A stretch of DNA of 33,047 nucleotides from a virus. The stretch is from positions 1-33,047 of the IMG/VR virus record IMGVR_UViG_3300050130_000178. The stretch is one strand, 5' to 3'. Of this stretch, positions 21,145-29,146 are shown one piece after another; the stretch's first letter is position 1, and each line of letters starts with the position of its first letter. The position numbers and the translations under genes were made by a program. The notes under the pieces are model-generated. The model saw only the letters and a program-made list of their open reading frames with translations, had not been told where the DNA came from and did no database searches.

Positions 21145-21530
21145 GACGGCGCACCCTGGCGGAAGCCCTCCGCCTCGCGCAGCACGCACATCAAGTGCAG
21201 CTCGTGGTGCCGGCCCTCGATGTCGATCGGTGGCCCCTCGATTTCATACCAGTCGTACACGTTGGGCGAGCCTGGGATGCGCTGCCATTTGACGCGCATC
21301 TTGGCCGTGATCCCCGGCCGGTAGCGGATCCGGATGCGCACCGTGGCCTCCGATTGCACCTGGGCGGCGGCCCACAGCTCGCGAGCGGTCAGCGGCTCAA
21401 CGGACGCCCAGATGGGCCCCAGGTAGTCGACGAACACCGTCTTAGTCGCGCCGGAGTTGGTGCGCGCGTCCTGCGGCGCCTGGATCGTCACCCGGTGCCG
21501 CAGCGTCCCCGCGAGGATCATCTCAGCCAT
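21141..21530 (-). CDS. head-tail adaptor (Phage_H_T_join, SPP1 gp16 type)
   Basis: 129 residues. AGTLRHRVTIQAPQDART at the N-terminus, PIWASVEPLTARELWAAAQV and TVRIRIRYRPGITAKMRVKW are the standard blocks of the head-tail joining family (stopper ring). It overlaps the gene before it by 8 nt. ATG 21530 is taken; ATG 21521 is possible. Confidence 0.9.
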   Translation of the reverse strand: MAEMILAGTLRHRVTIQAPQDARTNSGATKTVFVDYLGPIWASVEPLTARELWAAAQVQSEATVRIRIRYRPGITAKMRVKWQRIPGSPNVYDWYEIEGPPIDIEGRHHELHLMCVLREAEGFRQGAPS

Positions 21531-21735
21531 CGACGGTGTCGCCCTTCAGCGGCGGCCGGATCTCGCCACGCGCGCGGAAGTGCTGCCGCTCGCGCTCGAT
21601 CTTCTCGTCGCGCTGGCGGTCCTCCGCCTTCATGTCCGCGATGCGCTTCTCGACCTCCGCGAGCCGCTGCCGGATCGCCGCCGGCATCCAGCCCCGCACC
21701 TTCGTGCACACCCCGCACGGCATGCGGATCCTCAC
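21523..21735 (-). CDS. small coiled-coil protein between connector genes
   Basis: 70 residues. CGVCTKVRGW has a CxxC, then a long charged helix (RLAEVEKRIADMKAEDRQRD, EKIERERQHFRARG) that should form a coiled coil. The GTG at 21735 overlaps the connector stop; ATG 21723 with GTGAGG in front of it is an equally good start. Similar short Cys-plus-helix proteins occur between connector and adaptor genes in other phages; role unknown. Confidence 0.65.
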   Translation of the reverse strand: MRIRMPCGVCTKVRGWMPAAIRQRLAEVEKRIADMKAEDRQRDEKIERERQHFRARGEIRPPLKGDTVDG

Positions 21736-22418
21736 GGATACACCCGCAGCGTATCGAGCGTGTCCTCAAAGGTGGCAAACGGCACTTTTTCAGCCGAGTA
21801 GCGTGGACCGGCGACGACCGCCTCGCGGTTCTCGTTCCAATGCCCGCAAAGCGAGAGGATCGCCTGCTTGGCGCGTGCCGGCACGCCGGACGTGTCGGTG
21901 AAGTCGGTGGGCGACCCGACGCCCTCGTAGCCCGCGGTGAACTCGACCACGACAGCACCCGCCTGTGGCCGGCAGATCGGCCAAAAGGATCCGAACGGCG
22001 GCTCGAGCGTCGGCGGCTCATCGTCGGTCGCCAAAAGGTACTGGTTGGAGATCGCCTGGCCGATGGTGGTGCCATCCCACGGCGTAAGCGGTGTCGCGGT
22101 GCCGACATCGTCCCAGGCGATGTACGTGAACTTGTCGATGCTGATCACCGGGCAGCGCGGGAGCCTGATGCGCTGGTCGGTCCACCACTTCTCGATGATC
22201 GGGAAGCACGGCAGCGTGTAGCGCCAGCTCTGCGGCATGAAAGCGCGGCGGGTGAACTCCTCGGCCTGCTCGCGCGCGGCCTGCTGGTAGATCAGGAGCT
22301 GCGAGTCGTTGTCGACGATGTCCGCGTCAATGCGGCACTGAAGTTTGACCTCCGCAAGCGACACGGGCTCCGCCAGCGGTTCGACAATGCGCCTGAGCGT
22401 CCAGCCATAGGGAGTCAT
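21732..22418 (-). CDS. head-tail connector, gp6-like
   Basis: 228 residues from ATG 22418 (GGAAAGG eight bases upstream). The N-terminal LAEPVSLAEVKLQCRID, the block EFTRRAFMPQSWRYTLPCFP, PRCPVISIDKFTY, and the end VPARAKQAILSLCGHWNENRE match gp6-like head-tail connectors (ring below the portal). It is the first structural gene after the glycan cassette, and its first 92 bases are also read, in another frame, as the end of the last cassette gene. Confidence 0.85.
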   Translation of the reverse strand: MTPYGWTLRRIVEPLAEPVSLAEVKLQCRIDADIVDNDSQLLIYQQAAREQAEEFTRRAFMPQSWRYTLPCFPIIEKWWTDQRIRLPRCPVISIDKFTYIAWDDVGTATPLTPWDGTTIGQAISNQYLLATDDEPPTLEPPFGSFWPICRPQAGAVVVEFTAGYEGVGSPTDFTDTSGVPARAKQAILSLCGHWNENREAVVAGPRYSAEKVPFATFEDTLDTLRVYP

Positions 22419-23115
22419 GCTCTGCACCTTTCCAGTCCGGGAGCCAGGGACCGCCCAACGTGAAGTGCGCGATCTGCGGTCGAGCCGGCTTCGGCTGCAC
22501 GCCAACGAGCCAGTTCCACTCGCCCGGAAGCCTACCGACCTCCTCATCCTTGAGCCAGCAAAATCGGTGCAGGTCCCGGCCGGGCGCATCGTTTAGGAGC
22601 TTCAGCGTCAGAAACTGGTTCGCCGGATGATCGCAGTTGAAGAGCATGACGCTGCTCCAATTTTTGCGCGGATACGCCAACTGCGGCTGGCCGTCCATTT
22701 TCGTCTCGCCCTCGCCGACCTTGATCGGCTGGTGCTGCACCACCTGCACCGCGTACTGAGGATCCGCGAACGCGAAGAGCTCCGCGACGTCGCCCAGGAA
22801 CACGACATCGCAATCGACGAAGAGCGCGAAGCCATGCTGCGCGAGGATCGGTGTCAAAAAGCGACTGATCGCAAACTCGGTCGACTGCGGCGCGTCCGAG
22901 ATCTCATCCCACATCGTGTGGCACTTGCCGCAGATGCGCGACGGCCGGCGCAGGATCCCGGACTCGGCCAGGCGCCGCAGCTTAAGTGCGGTGAGAAAAA
23001 CCGGCGCGCTCGCGTGATGGAACAAACTGTGACAGGCGACCTCGAACGCGTCCTTCTCGCGCGGGTCGAAGCCGATGAAAACTCTGTGGCGCCCGTCGCT
23101 ATAAGCGTCGTTCAT
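22327..23115 (-). CDS. GT-A glycosyltransferase, last gene of glycan cassette
   Basis: 262 residues. VFIGFDPREKDAFEVACHSL at the N-terminus, FALFVDCDVVFLGDVAELF with the DxD motif at D101/D103, YPRKNWSSVMLFNC, LPGEWNWLVG and IAHFTLGGPW are blocks of GT8-like, GT-A glycosyltransferases. AGGAAG six bases before ATG 23115; ATGA overlap with the previous gene. The recognisable domain ends near residue 241; the last 21 residues (AHCRTAGGARVACGGQTSV and two more) are encoded inside the connector gene and look like read-through sequence. Sugar donor unknown. Confidence 0.85.
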   Translation of the reverse strand: MNDAYSDGRHRVFIGFDPREKDAFEVACHSLFHHASAPVFLTALKLRRLAESGILRRPSRICGKCHTMWDEISDAPQSTEFAISRFLTPILAQHGFALFVDCDVVFLGDVAELFAFADPQYAVQVVQHQPIKVGEGETKMDGQPQLAYPRKNWSSVMLFNCDHPANQFLTLKLLNDAPGRDLHRFCWLKDEEVGRLPGEWNWLVGVQPKPARPQIAHFTLGGPWLPDWKGAEHDSLWLDAQAHCRTAGGARVACGGQTSVPH

Positions 23116-23837
23116 TTGTACTTCCTATCGCCTTTTAAGTGATCCGACCACGGCCACAGCGGTGAGCGGCGCCACACGTCGCCGCGGCCGCCCGGCGTCA
23201 TATCGTGCACGAGCTGCGGGAAGCGCATGAGCGCCGCATCGAACACGAAAGCGCTGTGGTGCTCCTTCAGCGCAAGAAACCGGTCGCTGGTGTAGAGGTC
23301 CGAGAACTCGATCAGCACCGGCAGCGCATCCGGCACCCGGTAGAGCTGGAAGCCGATCTCAGACCACTTCGGATGGCGCCCTAAGTGCGCTAGGGCGCGC
23401 TTGCCCGGAAGCCAGCCGACGATCACGCGCGAGGGCGGTGCGGCCGAGCGGAACACGACATCGCCATCGAACCATGCCAGGTGGTCCGTCTCGCACTCTG
23501 CCGCGGCCGCGAGCGGGATCAGCCCCTGCCGGAAAAACTTGAACGCGTCATATTTCCAGTTGTAGCCGGCCGTGATCGCGCGCTCTTTCCAGTGCGGCTG
23601 CACGTCGAGGCCGCGCACCGCATCGTTTGCGCCGTGCCGGCCGATGAACTCGACAACGCCCGGGATATCGTAGAGCGGCCTGAACTCGCCTCGAGGAAGC
23701 GGCACCGGCTCCTCGCCGTACACGATGAGGTCCACGTCGGGCGGCATGTGGCGTTGGAAGCTCTCCGCGAAACGCTTGCCGTAGACGCCGTACCCCTTCG
23801 GCGACCAGCCGGTGACGACAGTGAGCCCCGGTCTCAC
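23112..23837 (-). CDS. glycosyltransferase-like protein
   Basis: 241 residues from a GTG at 23837 overlapping the previous stop (GTGA). VVTGWSPKGYGVYGKRFAES, then HWKERAITAGYNWKYDAFKF near 82-101, HLAWFDGDVVF with DxD at D124/D126, PKWSEIGFQLYRV and LKEHHSAFVFD suggest a GT-A enzyme related to the neighbouring one in layout but clearly different in sequence. Likely transfers a sugar within the same glycan. Confidence 0.75.
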   Translation of the reverse strand: MRPGLTVVTGWSPKGYGVYGKRFAESFQRHMPPDVDLIVYGEEPVPLPRGEFRPLYDIPGVVEFIGRHGANDAVRGLDVQPHWKERAITAGYNWKYDAFKFFRQGLIPLAAAAECETDHLAWFDGDVVFRSAAPPSRVIVGWLPGKRALAHLGRHPKWSEIGFQLYRVPDALPVLIEFSDLYTSDRFLALKEHHSAFVFDAALMRFPQLVHDMTPGGRGDVWRRSPLWPWSDHLKGDRKYK

Positions 23838-24415
23838 AGCCAGATGATCCGGCCGCGGAGGCGCTTCTCCCAAGCCTCGAGGATCGCCTGCGCAACCGCC
23901 CTCGACGTGACCGAGCGGCGCTCCTTCAGCACCTCCGGCCAGTCGTGCCGGCGTTGAACCATGCCCGAATCGGCGATGAGCGGCGGCGCGATCGCGATCA
24001 GCTGCTGCGAGTCGCGCGTCTTTCGGAACTGCACGTAGCCGTGCAGGCCCGCCTTGCAGGCCGCGTACAGCGCGTCGAAGGACCCAAAGTGCGCGGACGC
24101 CGAGCCGATGATCGCGATGCGCGCGTCCTGGTCGTAGCCCAGGATGAACTCGGCGAGGCGCAACGTGTTGCCGAGGTTGATCGTAAGCGACGCCTGCACC
24201 TGCGCGGCCGTCTGGTCGGCGAGTGCCGTGGGGTGGATTACGCCCGCCGCGAGCACGTAGCCCGTCACGAGCTCGCCCGGCGCCCACTCGTACCAGTCGA
24301 AAGTGCAATCCAGCTCATGCATGGAGGGATTGCAGCGGATCCGGACCGCCTTCTCGCCCGTGAGACTGCACAGCGCCTTGACGATGCTGGTGCTGACGCC
24401 GGTCACCGCGAGCAT
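23834..24415 (-). CDS. short SDR-family oxidoreductase
   Basis: 193 residues, short for an SDR (usually about 250). AVTGVSTSIVKAL stands for the nucleotide-binding TGxxxGxG, with Ser in place of the last Gly; YVLAAGV for NNAG; GSAS (S105/S107) and Y117-xxx-K121 (YAACK) are the catalytic residues. It may reduce or epimerise a nucleotide sugar in the cassette's pathway, or, given the odd motif, have lost cofactor specificity. GAGG six bases before ATG 24415; 13-nt overlap with the previous gene. Confidence 0.75.
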   Translation of the reverse strand: MLAVTGVSTSIVKALCSLTGEKAVRIRCNPSMHELDCTFDWYEWAPGELVTGYVLAAGVIHPTALADQTAAQVQASLTINLGNTLRLAEFILGYDQDARIAIIGSASAHFGSFDALYAACKAGLHGYVQFRKTRDSQQLIAIAPPLIADSGMVQRRHDWPEVLKERRSVTSRAVAQAILEAWEKRLRGRIIWL

Positions 24416-25389
24416 ATGGACCTCACGAGATCCTCGGCCAGAAGCACCGCGTCGATCTTGCCCGCGCGCACCCGCAGCGCCCGCGAACCGATATGCACCA
24501 CGTCGACCAGGCGCGCGTCGGAGCCAGACCGCGGCTGGGCCCGGATCGACAGAAGCGTGCGCGCGAGCTCGAAGCTCGTGACGTCCGGGTAGTACTGCTC
24601 CATCTGCTGGATCATTTGCATCGCCCGGTCGTTGCGCGCACGCGGGCTCTGGGCGGCGATGACCTCCTCCGCCTCCTGACGGCTGCGGCAGCGCGCAAGC
24701 GGCGTCAGCGACGCGCTGGTGAGGCTCACGAGCCCTCGCTGCTCATCCCAGGGATAGAGCGAGGGGAACGGCCCGTCCATGATCGTGACCGCCTTATCGG
24801 TGGGCCCGGACAGAATCGCCGTCAGGCACGGCTCGTAGCGCTCCACGCCCGCCGCATCCATCGCGCAAAAGGTGCAATCGATGGTCCAGTCCCACGCCGC
24901 GTCGTCGACCGGGCATGGTTCCACGTGAAACCGCACGACGTCGGCCAGCTCGCGCGCGAAGTAGGCCCGCGCCTCGCCGACCAGAATGTGCCGCTCGCCC
25001 GTCAGGATCGCGCCCTCCACGCTCTTCAGCCCGAACTCGGCCGGGTCGCGCACGCGGATGAACTCGATCTCCCCCTTTAAGACCTGGCAGTAAGTGCCGA
25101 AATCGACAAGGGAATCGTGCGCCGCAATGGCGTAAAGGTTGACCGGCACGCCGCGCGTGAGAAAGCCGTAGCGATGCATGAAGGCCGCGTGGTGGTCCTG
25201 GCAGTGCTCGCGCGTCTGGCGGTTCCGAGGGTAGTGCGCGCCCTGGTGCAGCCGCGCCGGATTGCCGCCCGAAGCGCCGGTGAAGAGCTCCCCTGCGCGC
25301 TCGTGGAGCTCCACGTCGATCCCCGATTGCTTGAGCGCGAGCGCGATGCTGCACCCGTACCAGCCGCCGCCGAGCACCCGGATTCTCAT
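24403..25389 (-). CDS. FAD-dependent oxidoreductase (DAO family)
   Basis: 328 residues from ATG 25389 (ATGA overlap). RIRVLGGGWYGCSIALALKQ has the Rossmann GxGxxG (G7, G9, G12) and E30 at the end of the second strand for the FAD ribose. GASGGNPARLHQGAHYPRN at about 38-56 resembles the substrate-side segment of DAO-type enzymes acting on 2-hydroxy or amino acids. Shorter than most DAO enzymes but apparently complete. In a glycan cassette it could oxidise a sugar or its carrier; rare in phages. The exact substrate cannot be told. Confidence 0.8.
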   Translation of the reverse strand: MRIRVLGGGWYGCSIALALKQSGIDVELHERAGELFTGASGGNPARLHQGAHYPRNRQTREHCQDHHAAFMHRYGFLTRGVPVNLYAIAAHDSLVDFGTYCQVLKGEIEFIRVRDPAEFGLKSVEGAILTGERHILVGEARAYFARELADVVRFHVEPCPVDDAAWDWTIDCTFCAMDAAGVERYEPCLTAILSGPTDKAVTIMDGPFPSLYPWDEQRGLVSLTSASLTPLARCRSRQEAEEVIAAQSPRARNDRAMQMIQQMEQYYPDVTSFELARTLLSIRAQPRSGSDARLVDVVHIGSRALRVRAGKIDAVLLAEDLVRSICSR

Positions 25390-26033
25390 GTGGACGCGTA
25401 CCAGTCCGCGTGCACGAGGCCGCGCTCGATCACGACCTGGCCGTCCGGCAGGCGCTCGCGGGTCGAGAGCGTGACCTCGCGCCCATAAGGGTCGCCCAGG
25501 GCCTCGAGCCACTGCGCGCGGTTGAAGTGCGGATGCAAGAGCGGATCCGGTCGAACCGTCTTTCCGACGTGCCCGAGCTTCTCCGCGATGTACACCGCCC
25601 GGCTCGCGAAACCGTAGATCCGGTCGATGACCCATGGCAGGTCGACCGTCGGGATGGAGCCGAGCGTGTGTGTGCAGATCACAAGCCCGAACTGCCCGGC
25701 AGGCTCGCCCGAGTAGGGCGGCCACGCCGGATCGTACTTCGTGACCGGGATGCCCCAGAACTCCTCGAGGCCCATGCCGACCGGCACGCCGGTCGCCGCA
25801 TCGTGTGAGCGCCACGCGTACTGCTGGCCCTTGCCGGCGCCATAGTCGAGCGCCGAGCGGATCCGCAAGCGGTCGATGATCTCCTTGATCGGCGACGCGT
25901 GCTGGCGCAAGAAAAGGCCGCTGTACGTTTTCGACCTCTGGTGGTGCTCGCGCGCGGCCAGAAGCGCGGATGCGTAGGCGGGTGAAGCGCGGCGGAGCCA
26001 CTCGCCATGCTGGTCCTGCCCACGCACCCGCAT
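25386..26033 (-). CDS. SAM-dependent methyltransferase
   Basis: 215 residues from ATG 26033, sharing one base with the previous stop (TGATG). SAM motif I is RSALDYGAGKGQQYAW (L62-G69), with FGLVICTHTLGSIP as the post-motif strand/helix of class I methyltransferases. Substrate unknown; between glycosyltransferase and oxidoreductase genes it most likely methylates a sugar, as capping methylation is common in polysaccharide synthesis. DNA or protein methylation is less likely as no recognition domain is present. Confidence 0.8.
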   Translation of the reverse strand: MRVRGQDQHGEWLRRASPAYASALLAAREHHQRSKTYSGLFLRQHASPIKEIIDRLRIRSALDYGAGKGQQYAWRSHDAATGVPVGMGLEEFWGIPVTKYDPAWPPYSGEPAGQFGLVICTHTLGSIPTVDLPWVIDRIYGFASRAVYIAEKLGHVGKTVRPDPLLHPHFNRAQWLEALGDPYGREVTLSTRERLPDGQVVIERGLVHADWYAST

Positions 26034-26902
26034 CACCGAAGCTCCCCTAAAATCTGCGGGCGGATTACGCGCCATGCTTCCCCCGTCGCGAACTCGCGCA
26101 TGGTGAACTGGGAATAGGCGAGCCGCGCAAGCCAGTCCGCGCGCTGCACGTCGGTCGGCACGAAAGGATCCTCGATGTTTCTGAGGTAGCCCTCCGCAAT
26201 CGGTCCGGCGGCCGCCTCTCCCAAGTTCAGCACCGGAACGCCCGCCAATATTGCCTCAAAGCAGGCATTGGAGCCGTGCGTGATGAGCACGTGCGCGCCC
26301 TCGAGCACCTCCTCGATGGTCTCCGGCAATGCCGAAAAACGGCTGCCGGATATCGGCACCGCGTCGCGCCAGGACGGCTTCGGCCGGTAGATGATGTGCC
26401 GCGTGACGCCGTTCTCCCGCAGCCCGCGGATGAGCTTCTTCGACCAGCGCGTCGGATCGTGCAGCCCGTAGAACTCGTGATATTTGGCGCTCGAGCCGGC
26501 GATCAGGATGTGCCCCTTCGGCGTCAGAGGCCGCCACGGCTTCACCTCGAGCCCGAGCGCGTCGACGCGGTCGTGCGGCCGCGCGATTTTCAAGCTCGCG
26601 GTTGGCTGGTGCGCATCGATTGCGACCCGCCAGTACTCCCACAATTTGACCGGCGACGCGGCGGCGTGCCGGGTGTAGCCTTTGTCGAGGTAAACGATAT
26701 GGATGCCCGCATTCCAATGTGCCCGGAAGAGCTCCCGAGATTTGACGCCGACCATCACCGCGACATCACAGTCCGCGATCTCGACGGCCGGCAGAAGCGC
26801 ACGCGCGAAACCCTCATCCCCGAGCGACCGAACGCCGTCAAGGAAAGCATCCGCGAGCAAGCGCTCGCGCGGCTTGTCCGACATCCAGAAGCAGACCTTC
26901 AT
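26033..26902 (-). CDS. capsule-synthesis-like glycosyltransferase, paralog 3
   Basis: 289 residues from ATG 26902 (ATGA overlap). Two-domain GT-B layout: KVCFWMSDKPRERLL start, HILIAGSSAKYHEFYG at the second domain, IIYRPKPSWRDA at 170-181 and THGSNACFEAILAGVPVLNL near 208-227, the donor-binding pattern of capsule polysaccharide (Caps_synth-like) and Kdo-transferase-type enzymes. The C-terminal SQFTMREFATGEAWR recurs in the next gene upstream. Together with the two upstream genes it forms a tandem triplicate. Confidence 0.75.
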   Translation of the reverse strand: MKVCFWMSDKPRERLLADAFLDGVRSLGDEGFARALLPAVEIADCDVAVMVGVKSRELFRAHWNAGIHIVYLDKGYTRHAAASPVKLWEYWRVAIDAHQPTASLKIARPHDRVDALGLEVKPWRPLTPKGHILIAGSSAKYHEFYGLHDPTRWSKKLIRGLRENGVTRHIIYRPKPSWRDAVPISGSRFSALPETIEEVLEGAHVLITHGSNACFEAILAGVPVLNLGEAAAGPIAEGYLRNIEDPFVPTDVQRADWLARLAYSQFTMREFATGEAWRVIRPQILGELR

Positions 26903-27741
26903 ACCAAGCCCTCCGAGCGCAAATAGCGCCACGCATCGCCCGAGGCCATCTCCGCGATCGACCACTGGCACCACGCAATGTCGGCGCACCACTGCTCGCG
27001 GCCGGATGGTGGTTTATAGGGATTTTCGATCTCGCTCAGCGACTGCGATGCAAAGCGCTGCCCGACGCCGCCCCAGCAAAACGCCGGGATGCCACGCACG
27101 ATCCCGTCGACCGCGACATTGGAGTGGTGGGTAACGACCGCCCAGGCGCCGCTCAGTATTTCCTCGAGCTCCTGCGTGCGCGGCGACCAGCCGGCGCCCG
27201 GAAGCGGCGCGGCATCCTTCCAGGACGGCTTCGGCCGGTACACGATCGGCCGGTCGGTGTGCTTGCGGATCTCAACTATTGCCGCGCGCTCCCACTCGGT
27301 CGGCCGGAAGCCCTCCGCGATCGCGCCCTTGTCGCCCATGCCGGCCAGGAGGATGTGCGAGCCGCCCCGGCGCCATGGACTAATTCCGATGCCGAACCGC
27401 TCAAAGCGTCCAGGGGAGTGGGAAGTGCTTTGAAAATAAACGTTCGGATGGCGCGAGTTGCGGACTAGTTTGTGGTAGCCGGTCCAGCGGCCGCCCTCGC
27501 GCCGGCCCCACCACCCCAGGTCGATGTAGATCGCGTTCTTACCGGCGTTGATGTGGTCGGCGAAGATTTTTGGCGTGTTCCCCTCGAGCCCGTAGAACAC
27601 GACCGTGTCGTATATTTCACCTTTCCAGTACTGCTCGAGGCCCCAGATTGCAGGCTCGCCGCAGCTCTTGATGCCCTTCAGCATCGACCGGCATGTGAGC
27701 CGCGAGCGGTGGTGGTCCTTGATTTCAAATACCGCGATCAC
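26899..27741 (-). CDS. capsule-synthesis-like glycosyltransferase, paralog 2
   Basis: 280 residues, GTG start at 27741 overlapping the previous stop (GTGA). IVYRPKPSWKDAAPLPG at 166-182, VVTHHSNVAVDGIVRGIPAF near 202-221 and CQWSIAEMASGDAWRYLR near the end align by eye with the same three blocks of the downstream gene. N-terminal half has NAIYIDLGWWGRREGGRW. GT-B fold donor site inferred from the HxSN...EA-like segment, though the usual Glu is Asp here. Confidence 0.75.
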   Translation of the reverse strand: MIAVFEIKDHHRSRLTCRSMLKGIKSCGEPAIWGLEQYWKGEIYDTVVFYGLEGNTPKIFADHINAGKNAIYIDLGWWGRREGGRWTGYHKLVRNSRHPNVYFQSTSHSPGRFERFGIGISPWRRGGSHILLAGMGDKGAIAEGFRPTEWERAAIVEIRKHTDRPIVYRPKPSWKDAAPLPGAGWSPRTQELEEILSGAWAVVTHHSNVAVDGIVRGIPAFCWGGVGQRFASQSLSEIENPYKPPSGREQWCADIAWCQWSIAEMASGDAWRYLRSEGLV

Positions 27742-28532
27742 AGCCGGTCCGAGAGCAAGGCAATGAACGGCGCACCGCTCTCAATTTCGGACACCCGCCA
27801 CATCGCCCAGGCCAATGATTGAAAGGTCGGCAGCCGGTCCGGGAGCGATTTAGGCAGCGGACACGGCGGCTTCGCCGGATCCAGGTACGTCGCCGCGCGC
27901 CGGCCGATCCAATGCGGGAAACCGTAGAACACTGGGATTCCCCACAGTAGCGCCTTCAATGCGGCGCCGGATCCCCAGGTCACGACCGCCGCGGCGCGCG
28001 AGAGGTCGGACTCCAGCGCGGGCCCGATGCCCGACTCGCCCGGGTGCTTGCGCAGGCGCACATGCATCTTCGTCTCCCGGTGCACCGGGCCCAGCTGGTT
28101 CTGAGACCAGTGATGCGGCTCGCGGATGCCGGGCGGCCCGATGCCGCGCGTCTCCAGGATCACGATCTCATCGCCTGACTGGCGCCACGGTCGAATCGGT
28201 GTTTGACACGCGTCCCACCGGTCCGGGGAGCCCGTCGGCCACTGGCCCGCGCCGTTGTGGTTGCCGCGGGACATCGCATACCAGAAGTCGCCGTTCCAAT
28301 CGCGCCCGAGGTAGCCGTTCTCGCACACGATGACGCGCGCGCGCTGCGACTCGTACTGCTTCGCGAGCACGTCCCAATGCCCGTAGCGATTCCAGATCAC
28401 GAGCACGTCGGTCGGCTGGATATCGCCGCCCATGTTGCCGTGGATGGTGAAGCCGCAGCGGCGCAAGCCCAACTCGAAAGCGACGCGCCGGTACGCCGGG
28501 TCCTGGCGGATTAGCAGGATGGCTCGGGGCAC
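27738..28532 (-). CDS. capsule-synthesis-like glycosyltransferase, paralog 1 (divergent)
   Basis: 264 residues, GTG at 28532 with GAAGG about 10 bases upstream and a 22-nt overlap with the previous gene. VVTWGSGAALKALLWGIPVF near 183-202 and WRVSEIESGAPF near 245-256 correspond to the donor-site and C-terminal blocks of the next two genes, but the RPKPSW block is replaced by HVRLRKHPGESG. ARVIVCENGYLGRDWNGDF suggests the same N-terminal fold. The loss of the His in the donor block may mean a different donor or an inactive partner. Confidence 0.7.
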   Translation of the reverse strand: MPRAILLIRQDPAYRRVAFELGLRRCGFTIHGNMGGDIQPTDVLVIWNRYGHWDVLAKQYESQRARVIVCENGYLGRDWNGDFWYAMSRGNHNGAGQWPTGSPDRWDACQTPIRPWRQSGDEIVILETRGIGPPGIREPHHWSQNQLGPVHRETKMHVRLRKHPGESGIGPALESDLSRAAAVVTWGSGAALKALLWGIPVFYGFPHWIGRRAATYLDPAKPPCPLPKSLPDRLPTFQSLAWAMWRVSEIESGAPFIALLSDRL

Positions 28533-29146
28533 AGCTTCGCGGCCTTCAGCGCTTGAGGCAGGTTGCCCTTGTCGAAGTACGGGAGCGCGGTGTCGGGCGA
28601 GGTGTTGATCACCTTGACGCCCGCCTCGTAGAGCTCCGCCGCCATCGGTCCCATTTGAGCGACGAAGTTCGTCCAGCCGTCGCCGCGATTGAGCCCGGGC
28701 GGGTGCTCGCCGAAGTAGTGCGCCTTGCCGTCAATGCGCTTCATGTCGAAACCGACCAGGATCAGGCGCTTCGCGCCAAACATGACCGCGAGGTTCATCG
28801 CCTGCGCACCGGAGTTCCCGATGTGGCCGCCGAGCTTTATTTTTCCGGCTTCGGTGCTGAGACCTGGCCCGCGGACACCTTCGACGTGATGGAGCCTATA
28901 TTTTTGGCTGGCCTTGGCGTCCTGACTCCAGAGCTCCGTTCGCGGGCTGTGCTGAACGACGTGTTCGTGATGGGCGTCCCACCACCGCCAGTCTGCCGCG
29001 TAGAGCCAGCCGGCCTGGTGGTAGAGGTAGATCCCGTCGTTGACGGCGATGACCGGCCATCCAGGGAGAAGGGACGTGTCGCAGAGCCCGGCGGTGGGTC
29101 CGCTGGCGAGGATGATGCAGGTTTTTCCGACGTCTCTGAATCGCAA
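28511..29146 (-). CDS. DUF115/sialyltransferase-like glycosyltransferase
   Basis: 211 residues. TTG start at 29146 with the strong site GAGGAGG five bases away. TCIILASGPTAGLCD (residues 9-23), VIAVNDGIYLY, GNSGAQAMNLAVMFGAKRLI (110-129) and LVGFDMKRIDGKAHYF are the blocks shared by DUF115/MptE-like proteins and GT42-type sialyltransferases: a nucleotide-binding GxGPS-like loop and the SGxxAxxxAxxxGxKxIxLxGxD segment. First gene of the cassette. Could transfer a nonulosonic acid or another activated sugar; donor unknown. Confidence 0.75.
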   Translation of the reverse strand: MRFRDVGKTCIILASGPTAGLCDTSLLPGWPVIAVNDGIYLYHQAGWLYAADWRWWDAHHEHVVQHSPRTELWSQDAKASQKYRLHHVEGVRGPGLSTEAGKIKLGGHIGNSGAQAMNLAVMFGAKRLILVGFDMKRIDGKAHYFGEHPPGLNRGDGWTNFVAQMGPMAAELYEAGVKVINTSPDTALPYFDKGNLPQALKAAKLCPEPSC

